Positions 46,283 through 58,049 of a DNA stretch of 64,000 nucleotides are shown here, piece by piece. Each line of letters starts with the position of its first letter. Within the stretch, counting starts at the first letter, position 1. Both the position numbers and the translations under genes were made by a program. The notes beneath the pieces were generated by a model, which saw nothing but the letters and a program-made list of their open reading frames with translations, did not search any database and was not told the DNA's origin. Location: NCBI RefSeq assembly GCF_950295315.1, contig NC_080170.1, positions 93,728,054 through 93,792,053 on the forward strand, written 5' to 3'. The stretch is from Erinaceus europaeus. Its lineage: Eukaryota > Chordata > Mammalia > Eulipotyphla > Erinaceidae.

Positions 46283-47502
46283 TACAGCATGGCAGAATCA
46301 AAAAAAAAATCTGATTCACAGAACTCTTCCCCCCCCCCCCGAATGAATGTCTTATGTCACTAAAATGTGTTAACTCTAGTAACCTGAGTTTGCTTAAAAA
46401 CCCAAATGTAAAAATAGTTAAGAATCAATATATGTAACTTAAATTCGGTATGAAAACTTTGCTATATAAAGACTGCTACATGAGGTCACGTAAGATGACC
46501 TTTACACGAAATTATAAGGATACCTAAACCAGTTATAATCATTGAGTTATCAATTGTAGTAAACTTCTAATTTGTTACAAAGTTTTTTCATAAGTAATTG
46601 ACTACAGCTATGACAAGCCTTCACATAAAGAAGCACCTGCTCATATAGAATCCCCAGAAATCCATCTTGGACCCCTGACCTCTGACATCACCCACAATTA
46701 CAACCATCCCCCAAAACCCATGATGTGACCTGACACGATCTGGAGAACCTGATTCACAGACTCCAAAGGACAAGCCTTTCCTACTGCCTTTCTCTCAACC
46801 ATCAGTGTCTGCTCTTCCTGCTTCTGTTTCGCCCACCATGTTTTGGCGGTTCCAAGTCACTCTCTACAGACAAGAAAAGTTCCAGTGGCTGTCCTCCTCC
46901 ATCAAGATAGACTTGTGGCATTTATTTCCTGGCCATTGACATTGGACTGATGCTTCTATAGAACTTGCTGGACACTCCTTTTATACTGCTGGACATCTTG
47001 AAGAATGACTGTAGCAGTTCATAGAACTTTCCGCCAGCTGACTCAGGATTTTGCAATGCCAGATCACCCCTCTAGCCCCTCGGCTTATCAGGCCCCCACT
47101 CCTCCACCCATCAGGCTCACTCTGTCTCTTACTACTCTTACTTATCCCTCCCTGTCTTGTGCTAGTTCTTTTTGAAGACACTTACACGCTATCATTCTGC
47201 TTTCTTCCCAACAGGTTTCTGTTCACCCCTACACTGCTATTCCCCTGACAGAGATGAAGCCTTTTACAGACATTGACCCAGTTATATATGGCCATTAAGT
47301 AAGAGGAAGATGTTGGGGAATTGTGAGGATATGGTTGAGCTTGGAAGGGCTTGAGCCTGAGGGGTGTGTCAATCCTGTGAGTCTCTCTCTCCACGGAGAG
47401 GTTGAGCAAGGAGGGACAGTAGAACCCCAAAAAAGGTGTGCCTCTTATCAGTCTCCCTGCCTCACAAAGTGCCCCACACTCCTGATACTATGGCAAATAG
47501 TT
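46283..47502 (+). other. Post-pol region of unit 2, no env recognised
   Basis: Counterpart of the region after unit 1 pol. It differs by one extra C in the C-run and G to A at 46995. Confidence 0.6.
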
Positions 47503-47519
47503 AAAAAGAAAGGGGGAGA
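47503..47519 (+). other. Polypurine tract (unit 2)
   Basis: The same 17-nt purine run, abutting LTR3. Confidence 0.93.
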
Positions 47520-47978
47520 TGTTGGGTAGTATGCCACCTCCCCCTGGCTTCTGCTTAACCATATGCCTATATAGGGATTTACTGATCCAAAGCTTTGGTC
47601 TATTTACATAAATCACTTTTACGTTTACATAAAGCACTCCCTCCAGGGCATTGGTGGTTCAGTGATAGGATTCTCGCCTGTTCCGCCCCCTCCTTGTCAC
47701 ACTCTGATTTTCACCAGTCACTTTTCTCTCCACCCTCTCTATATCATATCCTGTTTCCACCCTACTTGGAGAGTATAAAAACAGCTGCTCTTCTGATTAA
47801 AGACACTTGGAAATTGCTTTCCAGCTCTGAGAGTTCCAGAGTGTATCTCCTGCGGAAGTTAGTGCGGCATGAGTTCCTGATCTCTCTCCCACGCAACAGC
47901 CTAGATCGGCTCCAGTTGAGTTCTCTCCAAGCCAGAGAGCACTAGCTCGGGAAGAAGTACCCTCAGGCTATCCCGGCA
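47520..47978 (+). repeat. ERV LTR 3 (3' outer)
   Basis: 459 bp, ending ATCCCGGCA before the CAGGTA duplication. Nine differences from LTR1 and eight from LTR2, nearly all transitions, mostly in the second half. It has TATAAAAA at 47774 and the tRNA-Gly-like segment at 47648-47680. Confidence 0.95.
47648..47680 (+). repeat. tRNA-Gly 5'-half-like segment in LTR3
   Basis: Identical to the LTR1 and LTR2 copies even though LTR3 has diverged elsewhere. Confidence 0.85.
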
Positions 47979-48404
47979 CAGGTACAAACAAATTTGGTTA
48001 GCTCATGATAAGATAGAAAAGTGAAATGAGCCTGGAAAAGCAAAATCAGGTTCTGTCACTCAAGTCTTCATCTCCAAGAGTCGTGTTCCACTTCTGTGTT
48101 TTCCTTTGTAATTGTCATGATGATATGTCTAAGAAATTAGTCTCAATCAACATATTAAGTCAAATTACTTTAGTGAAGGAATATGTTATAGTTCTTCCTT
48201 TTCAGACATTAAATTTTAAGTAGCGTCTACTGCCCTACTCTGTTTATATTTAAAACTTTTTTCTTTTTACCATATTTACTGAAAATTCCAAGTGTTTTCC
48301 CTCTGTAACTTCATAATAAAATTATAAGTAAGGAGTTACATCGCAAGAATGACTTGCTCTGTCAAGAAGTTTCTGAGATTGTCATCTCCCATTTACCAAA
48401 AAGG

Positions 48405-48712
48405 AATAATCTGTATCCTAGAACCCCACCTTCCCAGAGCTCTACCCCACTAGGGAAAGATAGTAAAAGGCTGGGGATATAGATCAACCTGCCAATGCCC
48501 ATGTCCAGAAGAGAAGCAGTCACAGAAGCCAGACCTTCTACCTTCTGCACCCCATAATGATCCTGGGTCCATACTCCCAGGGAGATAAAGAATATGAAAG
48601 CTTCCAGTGGAGGGGGTGGGTTGTGGAACTCTGGTTGTGGGAATTGTGTGGAATTGTATCCTCTTATCCAATGGATTTGTTCATCATAATTAAATCAATA
48701 AAAAAATAAATA
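48405..48712 (+). mobile_element. 5'-truncated L1 3' end
   Basis: CCTTCCCAGAGCTCTACCCCAC, AGAAGCCAGACCTTCTACCT, CCTGGGTCCATACTCCCAGG and an AATAAAAAAATAAATAA tail. Confidence 0.75.
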
Positions 48713-50429
48713 ATCAAATTGAAATTATCCCCATATAGTGAGGACCTAGAGATCCAACATACTCTCCACCTTTCCCCCACAATTTCTTGATACTATGAAG
48801 AAAAGAGACATTTTCAAGAGACAAGGAGGAAGGGACATATAAGAAAGGGTCTAATAATGCTTACCTTATATAAATGATCACCTTCCCTTTTTGAAAAAAG
48901 TTAAGATCGTATTGCTCACAACTCTCCATATAATTTAGGATGCACCAGGAGAAGATGTGTCCTAAATTATAAGCATTATTATTAGAAGAGATACATAAAA
49001 GGCGATGTATCTGATTAAGAAATGAGGGCATATTGTATTCCCGCTAAGCCATGAGTTTCTGGTTGTCTCTCTCCTGCCTGCGAGCCTGGCAGAAGTGTTT
49101 CCTGATTGAGAATCGCTGCTTAAAGTAGAAAATCAGAAGTTGGAAACAGGGGAATAGTTACAGTGGGGCAAATATAGCCCTCATTTTTCTTTCCAAAATG
49201 TATTGGCATAAATACAATGGGGAAATGCCTAAGAAAACAGATTCTGTTTAAAATTGTCTATAGGACCCAGAGACATAGGAAGAGGTTTACAGGACAGGTT
49301 AGTGCTTTCAAGAAATAATAAGAGTGTTGAAAGCTAGTTTGCTCTGTTTCCATTTGCCTCACTTATACTAGCATAACCTTTAAAAAGGAAAATCAAATAC
49401 AAAAAAAAAAAACTTCTGACATTTAAAGCCAAGCTAGAGTCTTGTGCTTACTGAAGAAATCTAAATCATTAAAATTGTATGGACAGGGACTAGTTCTTTC
49501 AACACTCTGGATTTGTTCCTGGAAACAGCTGTAGGTAGGCAAAATTGGACATGCATATTAAACCCTGGGAACACCAAGCTTTATTAATAGGATCATGGAA
49601 GACATTTTGGAAGGCAGAATTGTTTGCTGCAAAGCACTGGACTAAGACCCGGATTTGGAATCTTGTGACTTTCCTGGGATTTTTTTCTTTCTCTGAGTCT
49701 TGATCTCTTCAGTTATCAGGTGACAGGACAAATCAATCTCAGAGGTCCCTTTCCCTTTAGTAACCTAGGGTACCATGATATCTTCACCATGCAGGGCATG
49801 AAGTCTTAGTTAAGCTCAGAAAAATTAGTTTCATAGGGAAATTTTAAGAAAAATGTAATATTTGACATACGTTGCATAAATTCCAGATCTTGCAGACATG
49901 TGGCTGTTTCCAGTTGTTATATTTTAAAAATAGATATTTCATTTATTTACATATGTCTGAGGGGGGCACTGCTCAGCTCTGGCTTCTAGAGATGCTGGGG
50001 ATTGAACTTGAGATCTCAGAACTTCAGAAATGAGAGTCTTTTTCTTTAGCCATTATGTTATTTACCCAACCCCACTTGTTAGATTTTTATCCTTCTGATT
50101 TGCTCCCCATCATTCATGAAATTATAGGGCAGTGATAGGTTGTCTACATATAAACTTTCTGAAAGACCCTTTCAAAATTAAAAACAAATGCTTATCCCTG
50201 ATATCCCTGGAGATTCTAATTCATTCCTGCTGCCAGAAATGCAAGCACTGTCATCTTCTCCCCAAGGATGGCCTTAGATTTTCACTAGGATTGGCCTGGA
50301 CAATAAAAAAAAGGGGAGAGAATCCATCCACACAGAACCTTTAGCACTGACCATTTAGTACCATGGAGTCATGGTACTAAATACACAATTCATTTGTGAG
50401 AAATATCTAAAAATTTCAAAGACTTTTAT
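48713..50429. other. Intergenic, mostly unique sequence
   Basis: It includes a family 2 SINE at 49955-50075. The rest is AT-rich unique DNA with no recognisable gene. Frames up to 70 codons are unremarkable. Confidence 0.5.
49955..50075 (-). mobile_element. tRNA-like SINE (family 2)
   Basis: GGCACTGCTCAGCTCTGGCT, GGGGATTGAACTTGAGATCT and TAGCCATTATGTTATTTACCC, antisense. Confidence 0.7.
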
Positions 50430-51740
50430 TTTTTCATTTTATTAGTGATTTAATACTGATTTACAAAATGACATGTCAGCAGGGGTACAATGTCATACTA
50501 TTCCCACCACCAGAGTTCTGAATCCCCAACCCCTCCATTGCAAGCCACAGTAGTTCTCCTAAGGTTACAGACATGGGTTAACTATCATCTCTAAGACTAT
50601 CTGTCTAGATTTGTACATAATTGCTCCCTTTTTTCTTCCAAGTCCAGCCCTCTCTTTCATTCTCCAAGCCTAATACTACATCTAAATATCCCTCCTTTTT
50701 TCCTCCTCTGTCTCTAAGTCCTGATGGAGCTGGATTTCAGAGCCACCTTACTTTCTCCCTCCTATCACTTCTCCCCCACTGGGAGTATGGATCAAAATTA
50801 ATTTTGGGGTGCAGAAGGTAGGAGTTCTGGCTCCTGTAATTGCTTCTTTGCTGGACATGGGCATTGGCAGGTCAATCCATACCCCCAGCCTGTTTCTATC
50901 TTTCCCTAGTCGGGTAGAGCTCTGGAGAGGCAAGGTTCCAGGACTCATTGGTGAGTGTGTCTGCCCAGAGAAATCAGGATGGAACCATGATAGCATCTGC
51001 AACTTGGTGTCTGGAAGGTGGCAAGACATAAAGCAAGACAAAAGGGTTAACAAACAGGAACCAAAAAGTAGAAACAAAGCAGATGAGCTTAGGGATCTTA
51101 GGATGGAAGGAAGCTAAGAATTCCATGTTAGGCATGTTTCTAGGGGCCCACAACTATGGTAGTTTTTGCTTGAGTTTGATGGCTAATATGAAGTTGGATA
51201 GAAATATTGCCTGAGAAAATGGTGTTAGAGTAGACAAAAAGGATAGAGGGTTGGATTAGGGCAGAGAGTAGCTGCCATTCTTGAAAAAAAAAATCTATGA
51301 ATAAAATTAATCTCCATCCACCTAGCCCAGGGACCATATATATATATTTATATGTTAGCACAGGAGCCTTTGTAACCACTAAGTTCCTACTGGTCTGAGA
51401 TTTCAGCTAATATGGTCACAGCTGGGAACACTGCAGGTTGCACTCATTTCAGGATGAGTCTTCCTCTAGTAACAGGGCAGGATACCCCCAGCCTCCCTTC
51501 AGATACTGGGGCTGGCCCTACCATCTCTGCTTTATGGTGAAGGCAAGGTCCTGGGAAGGCCTGCAAGAGGGCTTATGATGAAATTCCTGATGGAAATGAC
51601 CAGTGATGGTGGAGAAAAGGATCCATTTGTAGTCCAGGCCATCATATTTGTGTGGGAATCCAAGGATTCCCTGACTAGGGCCCCAGGTGATGAGATGTGA
51701 TATTGACAAAAAAGACAATAAGTAAGTCTCTTGCCCTTAT
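50430..51740 (-). mobile_element. Old antisense L1-type 3' region
   Basis: T-rich start, GGGGTACAATGTCATACTAT, CACAGTAGTTCTCCTAAGG, TGTAATTGCTTCTTTGCTGG and AGCATCTGCAACTTGGTG. Related to 14030-14990. Diverged, with no ORF2 visible. Confidence 0.55.
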
Positions 51741-51999
51741 CCAACTTTTGTAGTCCTCTCTTTGTCTGATAATGGACATAGACTTTTATATATGCAGACT
51801 AAACACTGCCTCCATAACTTGCTAATTGTATTATCCTTGCTTAGTAATTTTTACTTAATGATCTGAACATCTGCATCTATGAAATGAAATTTATAGTACT
51901 TACTGAGTTGTTACAAAGATGACATGAAATAATATATGTAAATACCTACCAATGTAACTGACAACTTATACATTTAGTAGTATTCCTCTTTCTAAAATT

Positions 52000-52212
52000 T
52001 TTTAAAATATTTATTTATTTATTGGATATAGACAGAAAAATTGAGAGGAAGGAAGAAAATAGAGAGGCAGAGAGAGAGAGAGAGAGAGAGAGGGGGGCCT
52101 GCAGCACTGCTTCATCACTCAGGAAGTTTTCCTTCTGCAGATGGGGACTGAGGGCTTGAACCCAAGTCCTTGCACATTGTAGCCTGTTCACGCACCACTG
52201 CCCTGCTCCTCG
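52000..52212 (-). mobile_element. tRNA-derived SINE (family 1), diverged
   Basis: TATTTATTTATTGGATATAGA tail, AGAG run, CTGCAGATGGGGACTGAGGG and GAACCCAAGTCCTTGCACA. Confidence 0.7.
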
Positions 52213-52837
52213 TTCTAGAGTTTTTAAGGTCTCAGATAACATAAGAATAGTTTCTATTTTTATCTAGAGGAAAGTTTTGAACTTGTCTTACTTTAATTTC
52301 TTATCTCCTAAGATACATTTACTTGTTCCATCTAGAGAGGCCTATGAATCATCATTCTCATGTGAGAAAATCTTCGAAATGATAACAGGGAGTTGATCCT
52401 CAAGTTATACATACCTTTTGGATTTTCCCCATGAACTTAAAATGACAATGAACCCTCATCCATTTTCAGACGAAAAAAAATGTAAACTATACATGGCCTC
52501 TTCCCTAGAGTATATGTTCATGTTTTCTGATCATAAATTTCACCTCTTGGTAAAAAAAAAGCATAAAAATGTACTTTAATGAACATTTTAAGAAATGCAA
52601 CATTAAAACATGATAGTTCATTAAGATAACTTAGATGATATGACCCAGTTTAATACATATTTAAAATTTTTATATCATATATATATAATGGGTTCTCAGA
52701 AAAGTTATAACACATTTTCCATTATTTTCTATGCAAAGATGCATCATGGATTTTTCAACAAGTAGATATATTTGTGTGCATATGTGCATTATATAGATGG
52801 TGAAATGTATCCAGAACTTGACTTTTTTCTATCTTCT

Positions 52838-53177
52838 ACTTCTTCTCCTTCTCCTCCTCCTCCTTCTCCTTCTTCTTCTCCTCCTATTCCTTCTGTTCTT
52901 TTCTTCTCCTTTTCCTTCTATCTACTCCTTATTTCCCCTTCTTCTTCTTCTTCTCTTCTTCTTCTTCTTCTTTTTCTTCTTCTTCTTCTTCTTCTTCTTC
53001 TTCTTCTTCTTCTTCTTCTTCCCCCCCTTCTCCTTCTCCTCCTCCTCCTCCCTCTTCTTCTCTTTCTCCTTCTACTCCTTCTGTTCTCCTTCTCCTACTC
53101 CTCTTATTCTTATTCTCCTCCTCCTCCTCCTCCTCCTCCTCCTCCTTCTTCTTCTTCTCTCTCTCTCTCTCTCTCTC
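52838..53177 (+). repeat. (TTC)n/(TCC)n polypyrimidine microsatellite
   Basis: About 340 bp that is almost purely C/T on the + strand, built of CTT and CTC triplet blocks ending in a CT run. The Leu/Ser/Phe-rich frames over it are artefacts. Confidence 0.95.
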
Positions 53178-53360
53178 ATAGAGTCAGAGAAAGAAAAAAT
53201 TGAGATGGGAGAGACAGAGAGGGAGAGTGAAAAAGAGGCCCCTACATAACTACTTCACTGCTTGTGAAGTGCCTTTCTTGCAGGTGGAAACCAGGAACTT
53301 AAACCCAAGTCCTTGCAGATGACATGATTGTGATTTACTAGGTGCATCGTCACCCAGCCC
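53178..53360 (-). mobile_element. Degraded tRNA-derived SINE
   Basis: GAGACAGAGAGGGAGAGTGA body, CTTCACTGCTTGTGAAGTGC and AACCCAAGTCCTTGCAGATG. The adjacent pyrimidine tract probably grew from its tail. Confidence 0.65.
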
Positions 53361-53540
53361 TCTAATTACATATATTAAAAAAATAATAGAGCCTACAGAG
53401 CATTGCAAAATACTTCTTCCACTCAATGTGTCTTTTCAGTATAACGCAAAAGTTATAACAATGAAATGACTTATTTTTCATCACGTTGTGGAAGTTCATT
53501 AATTGCAATCAATGTTGTTATTTTTAAATGTTTTTTGAGG

Positions 53541-53745
53541 GCTGGGAGATGACTCACTCACCTGAGCTCATATGTCACAAAGCACAAGGACCCAGGCTGA
53601 TGTCTCTGCTCCCTACGTGCAGGGGAGGAAGCTTTGCAAGCAGTGAAGCAGTGCCATGATTTCTCTCTCTCCCTCTCTATATCCCCATTCCCTCTCAATT
53701 TATTTATGCCTCTATCCCAATAAATAGATCAAATATTGAAAAATA
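53541..53745 (+). mobile_element. Degraded tRNA-derived SINE
   Basis: GCTGGGAGATGACTCACTCA head, AAAGCACAAGGACCCAGGCT, GCAAGCAGTGAAGCAGTGCC and a TATCCCAATAAATA tail. Confidence 0.7.
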
Positions 53746-54204
53746 TTTAATTGACTTTTAATCACTTTCGTGGTCAAATAAGAAAATATATTGTCATAAT
53801 ACTATCATCATAGCTAAATGATAGTTTTTCTCGTGGTTTCCCAGTCTGTTTTATTATTATTATTATTTGTTCCTGAGGCAACTTTGGTCTATAGGACTAT
53901 AAATGTTTTAGAAGTGCAATTTCACGCCTCTTCAAAATATGTTACTACATCCTACCAACCACCAAAGTAGTCATGCTCCTCCAACAGAGTCAATCAGAAC
54001 TTCCCCACCCTTAAGACCCAATTCTCCCTCTTTGTTAACCTCAGTTCTGAAGTCCACTCCCAAAGCCTTTTGTCTATTTCCATACACGCTTTCTCCTGTA
54101 TTGCCATGGATGCCAAGACCAGAGGTCCATAGGTTTAGGGGTATTCCTGTTGATAATCATTTTCTTCTTCTCCTCCTACCTCCTTCTCCTCTCTCTCTCT
54201 CTCT

Positions 54205-54413
54205 TTTAATACTTTACTTATTTATTTGATAAAGATTGAGAGGGAAGGTGAAAATGGAGAGGAAGAAAGAAAGAAAGAAAGGCATCTGTTTTGCTGCTTT
54301 ACTTCTCCTGAAGTTGCCCCTCTGCAGGTGGAGACTGAGGTCTTGAACGCAGGTCCTTGCACATGGTAATGTGTGTGCTCAACCAGGTGCTCCAGCACCC
54401 AGCCTCATTCCTG
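54205..54413 (-). mobile_element. tRNA-derived SINE, antisense
   Basis: TTTACTTATTTATTTGATAA tail, GAAAGAAAGAAAGAAAGGCA, CTGCAGGTGGAGACTGAGGT, then a CTCAACCAGGTGC-like head. Confidence 0.7.
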
Positions 54414-54539
54414 TCAGTTTTCTTAACAAAATATTTGTTTTTCTGATCTGCCTAACCCAAGTACAAATGCTTCCTGATCCCTTGCATAGCTGAAAATAGA
54501 TTTTCTAAAAAATTTTAGAAAATTTCACTGCTCTGTCTA

Positions 54540-54712
54540 GCCCGGCTCCCCACCTGCAGGGGAGTCGCTTCACAGGCAGTGAAGCAGATCTGCAGGTGCC
54601 TGTCTTTCTCTCCCCCTCTCTGTCTTCCCCTCCTCTCTACATTTCTCTCTGTCCTATCCAATAACTACAGCAATAAAACAACAAGGGCAACAAAAGGGAA
54701 TAAATAAAATTT
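54540..54712 (+). mobile_element. 5'-truncated tRNA-derived SINE, tail interrupted by L1
   Basis: Starts at CCCGGCTCCCCACCTGCAGG. A normal body and a CAACAAAAGGGAATAAATAA tail follow, where the next L1 begins. Confidence 0.8.
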
Positions 54713-55857
54713 TTTTATTTTTTTTATTTTTTATTTAAGAAAGGATTAATTAACAAAACCATAGGGTAGGAGGGGTACAACCCCACACAATTCCCACCGC
54801 CCAATCTCCATATCCCACCCCCTCCCCCGATAGTTTTCCCATTCTCTATCCCTCTGGGAGCATGGACCCAGGGTCATTGTGGGTTGCAGAAGGTAGAAGG
54901 TCTGGCTTCTGTAATTGCTTCCCCGCTGAACATGGGCGTTGACTGGTCGGTCCATACTCCCAGTCTGCCTCTCTCTTTCCCTAGTAGGGTGGGTCTCTGG
55001 GGAAGCTGAGCTCCAGGACACATTGGTGGGATCTTCAATCCAGGGAAGTCTGGCCGGCATCCTGATGACACCTGGAACCTGGTGACTGAAAAGAGAGTTA
55101 ACATACAAAGCCAAACAAATTGTTGAGCAATCATGGACCCAAAGCTTGGAAAAGTGGAGAGGAAGTATTAGGGAGGTACTCACTGCAAACTCTAGTGTAC
55201 TTCTGCTTTCTTACTTTGGTGCCATACTCCAAACTCAGTCAATTTCTACTTTGCGTTTCTACTTCTTTTTTTTTTTTTTTTTACATGCATAACATTCCCC
55301 AGATTCCCATTTAACAATACAACCCCCACTATTTCATTCATCATTTTTCATGGACCTGTATTCTCCCCACCCACCCACCCACCCCAGAGTCTTTTACTTT
55401 GGTGTAATACTCCAATTCCATTTCAGGTTCGACTTGTGTTTTCTTTTCTAATCTTGTTTTTCAACTTCGGCCTGAGAGTGAGATCATCCCGTATTCATCC
55501 TTCTGTTTCTGACTGAACCCTCCTGCACTGCTGGTGGGAATGTCAATTGGTCCAACCTCTGTGGAGAACAGTTTGGAGAACTCTCAGAAGGCTAGAAATG
55601 GACCTACCCTATGACCCTGCAATTCCCCTCCTGGGGATATATCCTAAGGAACCCAAAACAGCCATCCAAAAAGATCTGTGTACACATATGTTCTTGGCAG
55701 CACAATTTGTAATAGCCAAAACCTGGAAGCAACCCAGGTGTCCAACAACAGATGAGTGGCTGAGCAAGTTGTGGTATATATACACAATGGAATACTACTC
55801 AGCTGTAAAAAATGGTGACTTCACCGTTTTCAGCCGATCTTGGATTGACCTTGATAA
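54713..55857 (-). mobile_element. Composite rearranged L1 insertion
   Basis: An antisense long-type L1 3' UTR (54713-55210) joins a short antisense piece nearer ORF2 (55211-55265). A second poly-T and an antisense short-type L1 3' UTR follow, then a sense ORF2 segment (55516-55857; [29 protein letters not shown]). The last two form a twin-priming pattern. ATAAATAAA sequences at both ends may be a duplication of the SINE tail. Confidence 0.75.
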
Positions 55858-56221
55858 ATAAATATTTTAATGAAAAAAAGTTTCTCTCCCTTCCCCCACC
55901 CATCAACACCCATTATATCAAACCTGAGAGAGGACAGACCATCCTGTGTGGCTCACTAGGGCCAGGAAAATAGAGGCCTTGACTAGCCTTGCCCAAACAG
56001 ACTAACAAGCAGGCAATGGGAGGAGCTGGTTCCAATTTTGCCTGAATTTTAAGAATGAGTTCCCCACAACAAAAAGGAGTTCTGCTTCCTGAAGCAGGGA
56101 TGTCAAACTGGATAGACAGCAATGGAACACATCCTAAAGTTAAAGAAATCTTGGGCTTGATTTACAACACCCGGAGCAGGGCTCAACCACATTGTTAGAG
56201 TATAAGAAAGTAAGGCAGGGA

Positions 56222-56377
56222 GTGGGGCAGTAGTGCAGCGGGTTAAGCACAGGTGGCGCAAAGCACAAGGACCATCATAAGGATCCCAGTTCGAGCCCCC
56301 GGCTCCCCACCTGCAGGAAGTCCATTCACAGGTCGTGAAGCAGGTCTGCAGATGTCTATCTTTCTCTCCCTCCTTCT

Positions 56378-56436
<59 letters not shown>

Positions 56437-56482
56437 CTTTCCTTCCTTCCTTCTTTCTCTCTTTTTTTCTTTCTTTCTTTCT
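56222..56482 (+). mobile_element. tRNA-derived SINE (family 1) with expanded (TTTC)n
   Basis: Well-preserved head (GGGCAGTAGTGCAGCGGGTT, CCCAGTTCGAGCCCCCGGC B-box). The pyrimidine body has expanded into a TTTC run from about 56383. Confidence 0.88.
56383..56482 (+). repeat. (TTTC)n microsatellite
   Basis: TTTC tetranucleotides with a few interruptions, inside the SINE body. Confidence 0.93.
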
Positions 56483-56629
56483 TGTCATCTGTGGGAATTA
56501 ACCATTCCAGATTGACATTTTCAGATAAACACAGAGGGGCAGAGAAAGAGAGAGAGAAACTTGCCATGGCAGTGCACAATCTGAGCTCTTTTGCCGGCCC
56601 TCTTCATATGATCCTGATGCATGGTTAAG

Positions 56630-56825
56630 GAATGGGTGAAGCAGGTCTGCAGGTGTCTATCTTTCTCTCCCTCTCTCTGTCTTCCCGTCCTCTCTCCATT
56701 TCTCTCTGTCCTATCCAACAATGACAACAATAATAATAACAACAATAAAACAACAGGGGCAACAAAAGGAAATAAATATTAAAAAAAAATAAAATAAAAT
56801 AAATAAAAAGAAAAAGAAAAAAAGA
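56630..56825 (+). mobile_element. 5'-truncated tRNA-derived SINE
   Basis: GAAGCAGGTCTGCAGGTGTC, pyrimidine body, CAACAATGACAACAATAATA and an AAATAAAATAAAATAAATAA tail. Confidence 0.85.
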
Positions 56826-56839
56826 ATTCTAGTCCATGG

Positions 56840-57180
56840 CACCAGAGGGATAAAGAACAGGGAAGCTTACAATGGAGGGGATGAGATATGGAACTCTGGT
56901 GATGGGAACTGTATCTCTCTGACCTACAATCTTGTTAATCATTATTAAATCACTAATAAAATTTAAAAAAGAAAAAAATGGGCAATTATATACAAAATAT
57001 AGACAGATAGTTGTAGAAATAAGTTAACCTATATCTGCAACCTTAGGAGAACTGCTATATCTTACAATGGAGGGAATGAAGATACAGAATTCTGGTGGTG
57101 GAAATGGTGAAGAGTTGTAACCCTATTATCTTGTAATTTTGAAAATCAGTATTAAATCACTAATAAAATTAAACAAAAAA
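56840..57180 (+). mobile_element. Two short L1 3'-end fragments
   Basis: GGATAAAGAACAGGGAAGCT ... AATCACTAATAAAATTTAAAA, then a second copy from about 57050 ending AATCACTAATAAAATTAAAC. Confidence 0.55.
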
Positions 57181-57730
57181 GTGTTTTTTCACTCTGTCAC
57201 ATTTCCCACTGCTCTATTAATATGCCCAGTCAGTTTCACTGATTAAAATGTTCTTTCTGCCCTGAGTATTGGAGTTTACAGCCACTTCTAGATGCTAAGT
57301 CTCTTTATAAGCTGCTCCAAAGGAATTCTCTATATAATATATTCTAATTTATCAGGGTTGGGTTTCACAATGGGATAATGACCTTGCAGTAACAAGGTGG
57401 GTTCGTTATCCTGACCTTTTCCCTTACACAGAAACCTCTCTTGAGTGACTGTCAAATGGGCCATAGAGATTCTACATGTCATGGAGCTATATTACTAGAT
57501 ATACATATATGTGTGTATGTCTATTTGTATATATGTATGACCTTTAACAAGAATTGTAGATTGTCAATAGGTCACAGAAATGGAATACAGAGATCAAGAC
57601 TTGTTTCTTCTCCATGATGGTAAAATTAGTATAATTTTAAAATCAATTCAATTTAATTCAGTGACAATAAATAATAGCACATGTACAGTATATTCTAATT
57701 TCAAAGTAGTATCAGAATTATCTAGGATTT

Positions 57731-57930
57731 TGGGCCTAGTCCTGGTGCACTTGGTTGAGAGAACATGTTGCAATGCTCAAGGACCTGGGTTCAAGTCCCC
57801 AGTCCTTACCTACAGGGGAAAGATTCATAAGTGGTGAATCAGTGTTACAGTTGCCTCTCTTTCATCCTTTCTACTTGTTTCTTCTCTCTCCACTTCTCTC
57901 TGTCACTATCAAATTAAGTAAATACACTAT
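57731..57930 (+). mobile_element. Degraded tRNA-derived SINE
   Basis: GGGCCTAGTCCTGGTGCACT head, CCTGGGTTCAAGTCCCCAGT (B-box), CAGGGGAAAGATTCATAAGT. Confidence 0.75.
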
Positions 57931-58049
57931 TTTTAAAAGAATTATCTAAGAGCTTATTACACTTTTTACTATCTAGATGAAAAAAATCAAAGCCCATACA
58001 ATTTAGACCTTGGGTCATTAAGTCCTCAAGTCAAGATTTGCATATATAC

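Larger units (their letters stand above)
34257..47978 (+). mobile_element. Tandem class II endogenous retrovirus (LTR-int-LTR-int-LTR)
   Basis: Three 459-bp LTRs of the form TG...CA separate two nearly identical ~6.17 kb internal regions. Only the outer ends have a target duplication: CAGGTA at 34251-34256 and 47979-47984, the 6 bp typical of betaretroviruses. The middle LTR runs straight into the purine tract and primer site on either side. Each unit has a tRNA-Lys primer site, gag, pro and pol in successive -1 frames, and no env, as in intracisternal A-particle-like elements. All frames are broken in the same way in both units. Seen differences between units: 34559 T/C (LTR), 38100 G/A, 39064 A/G, a C-run of 11 versus 12 near 39700, and 40363 G/A. 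Confidence 0.96.

Noticed and set aside
52772..53249. 140-150-codon Leu/Phe/Ser-rich frames
   Set aside because: Translation of the polypyrimidine microsatellite.
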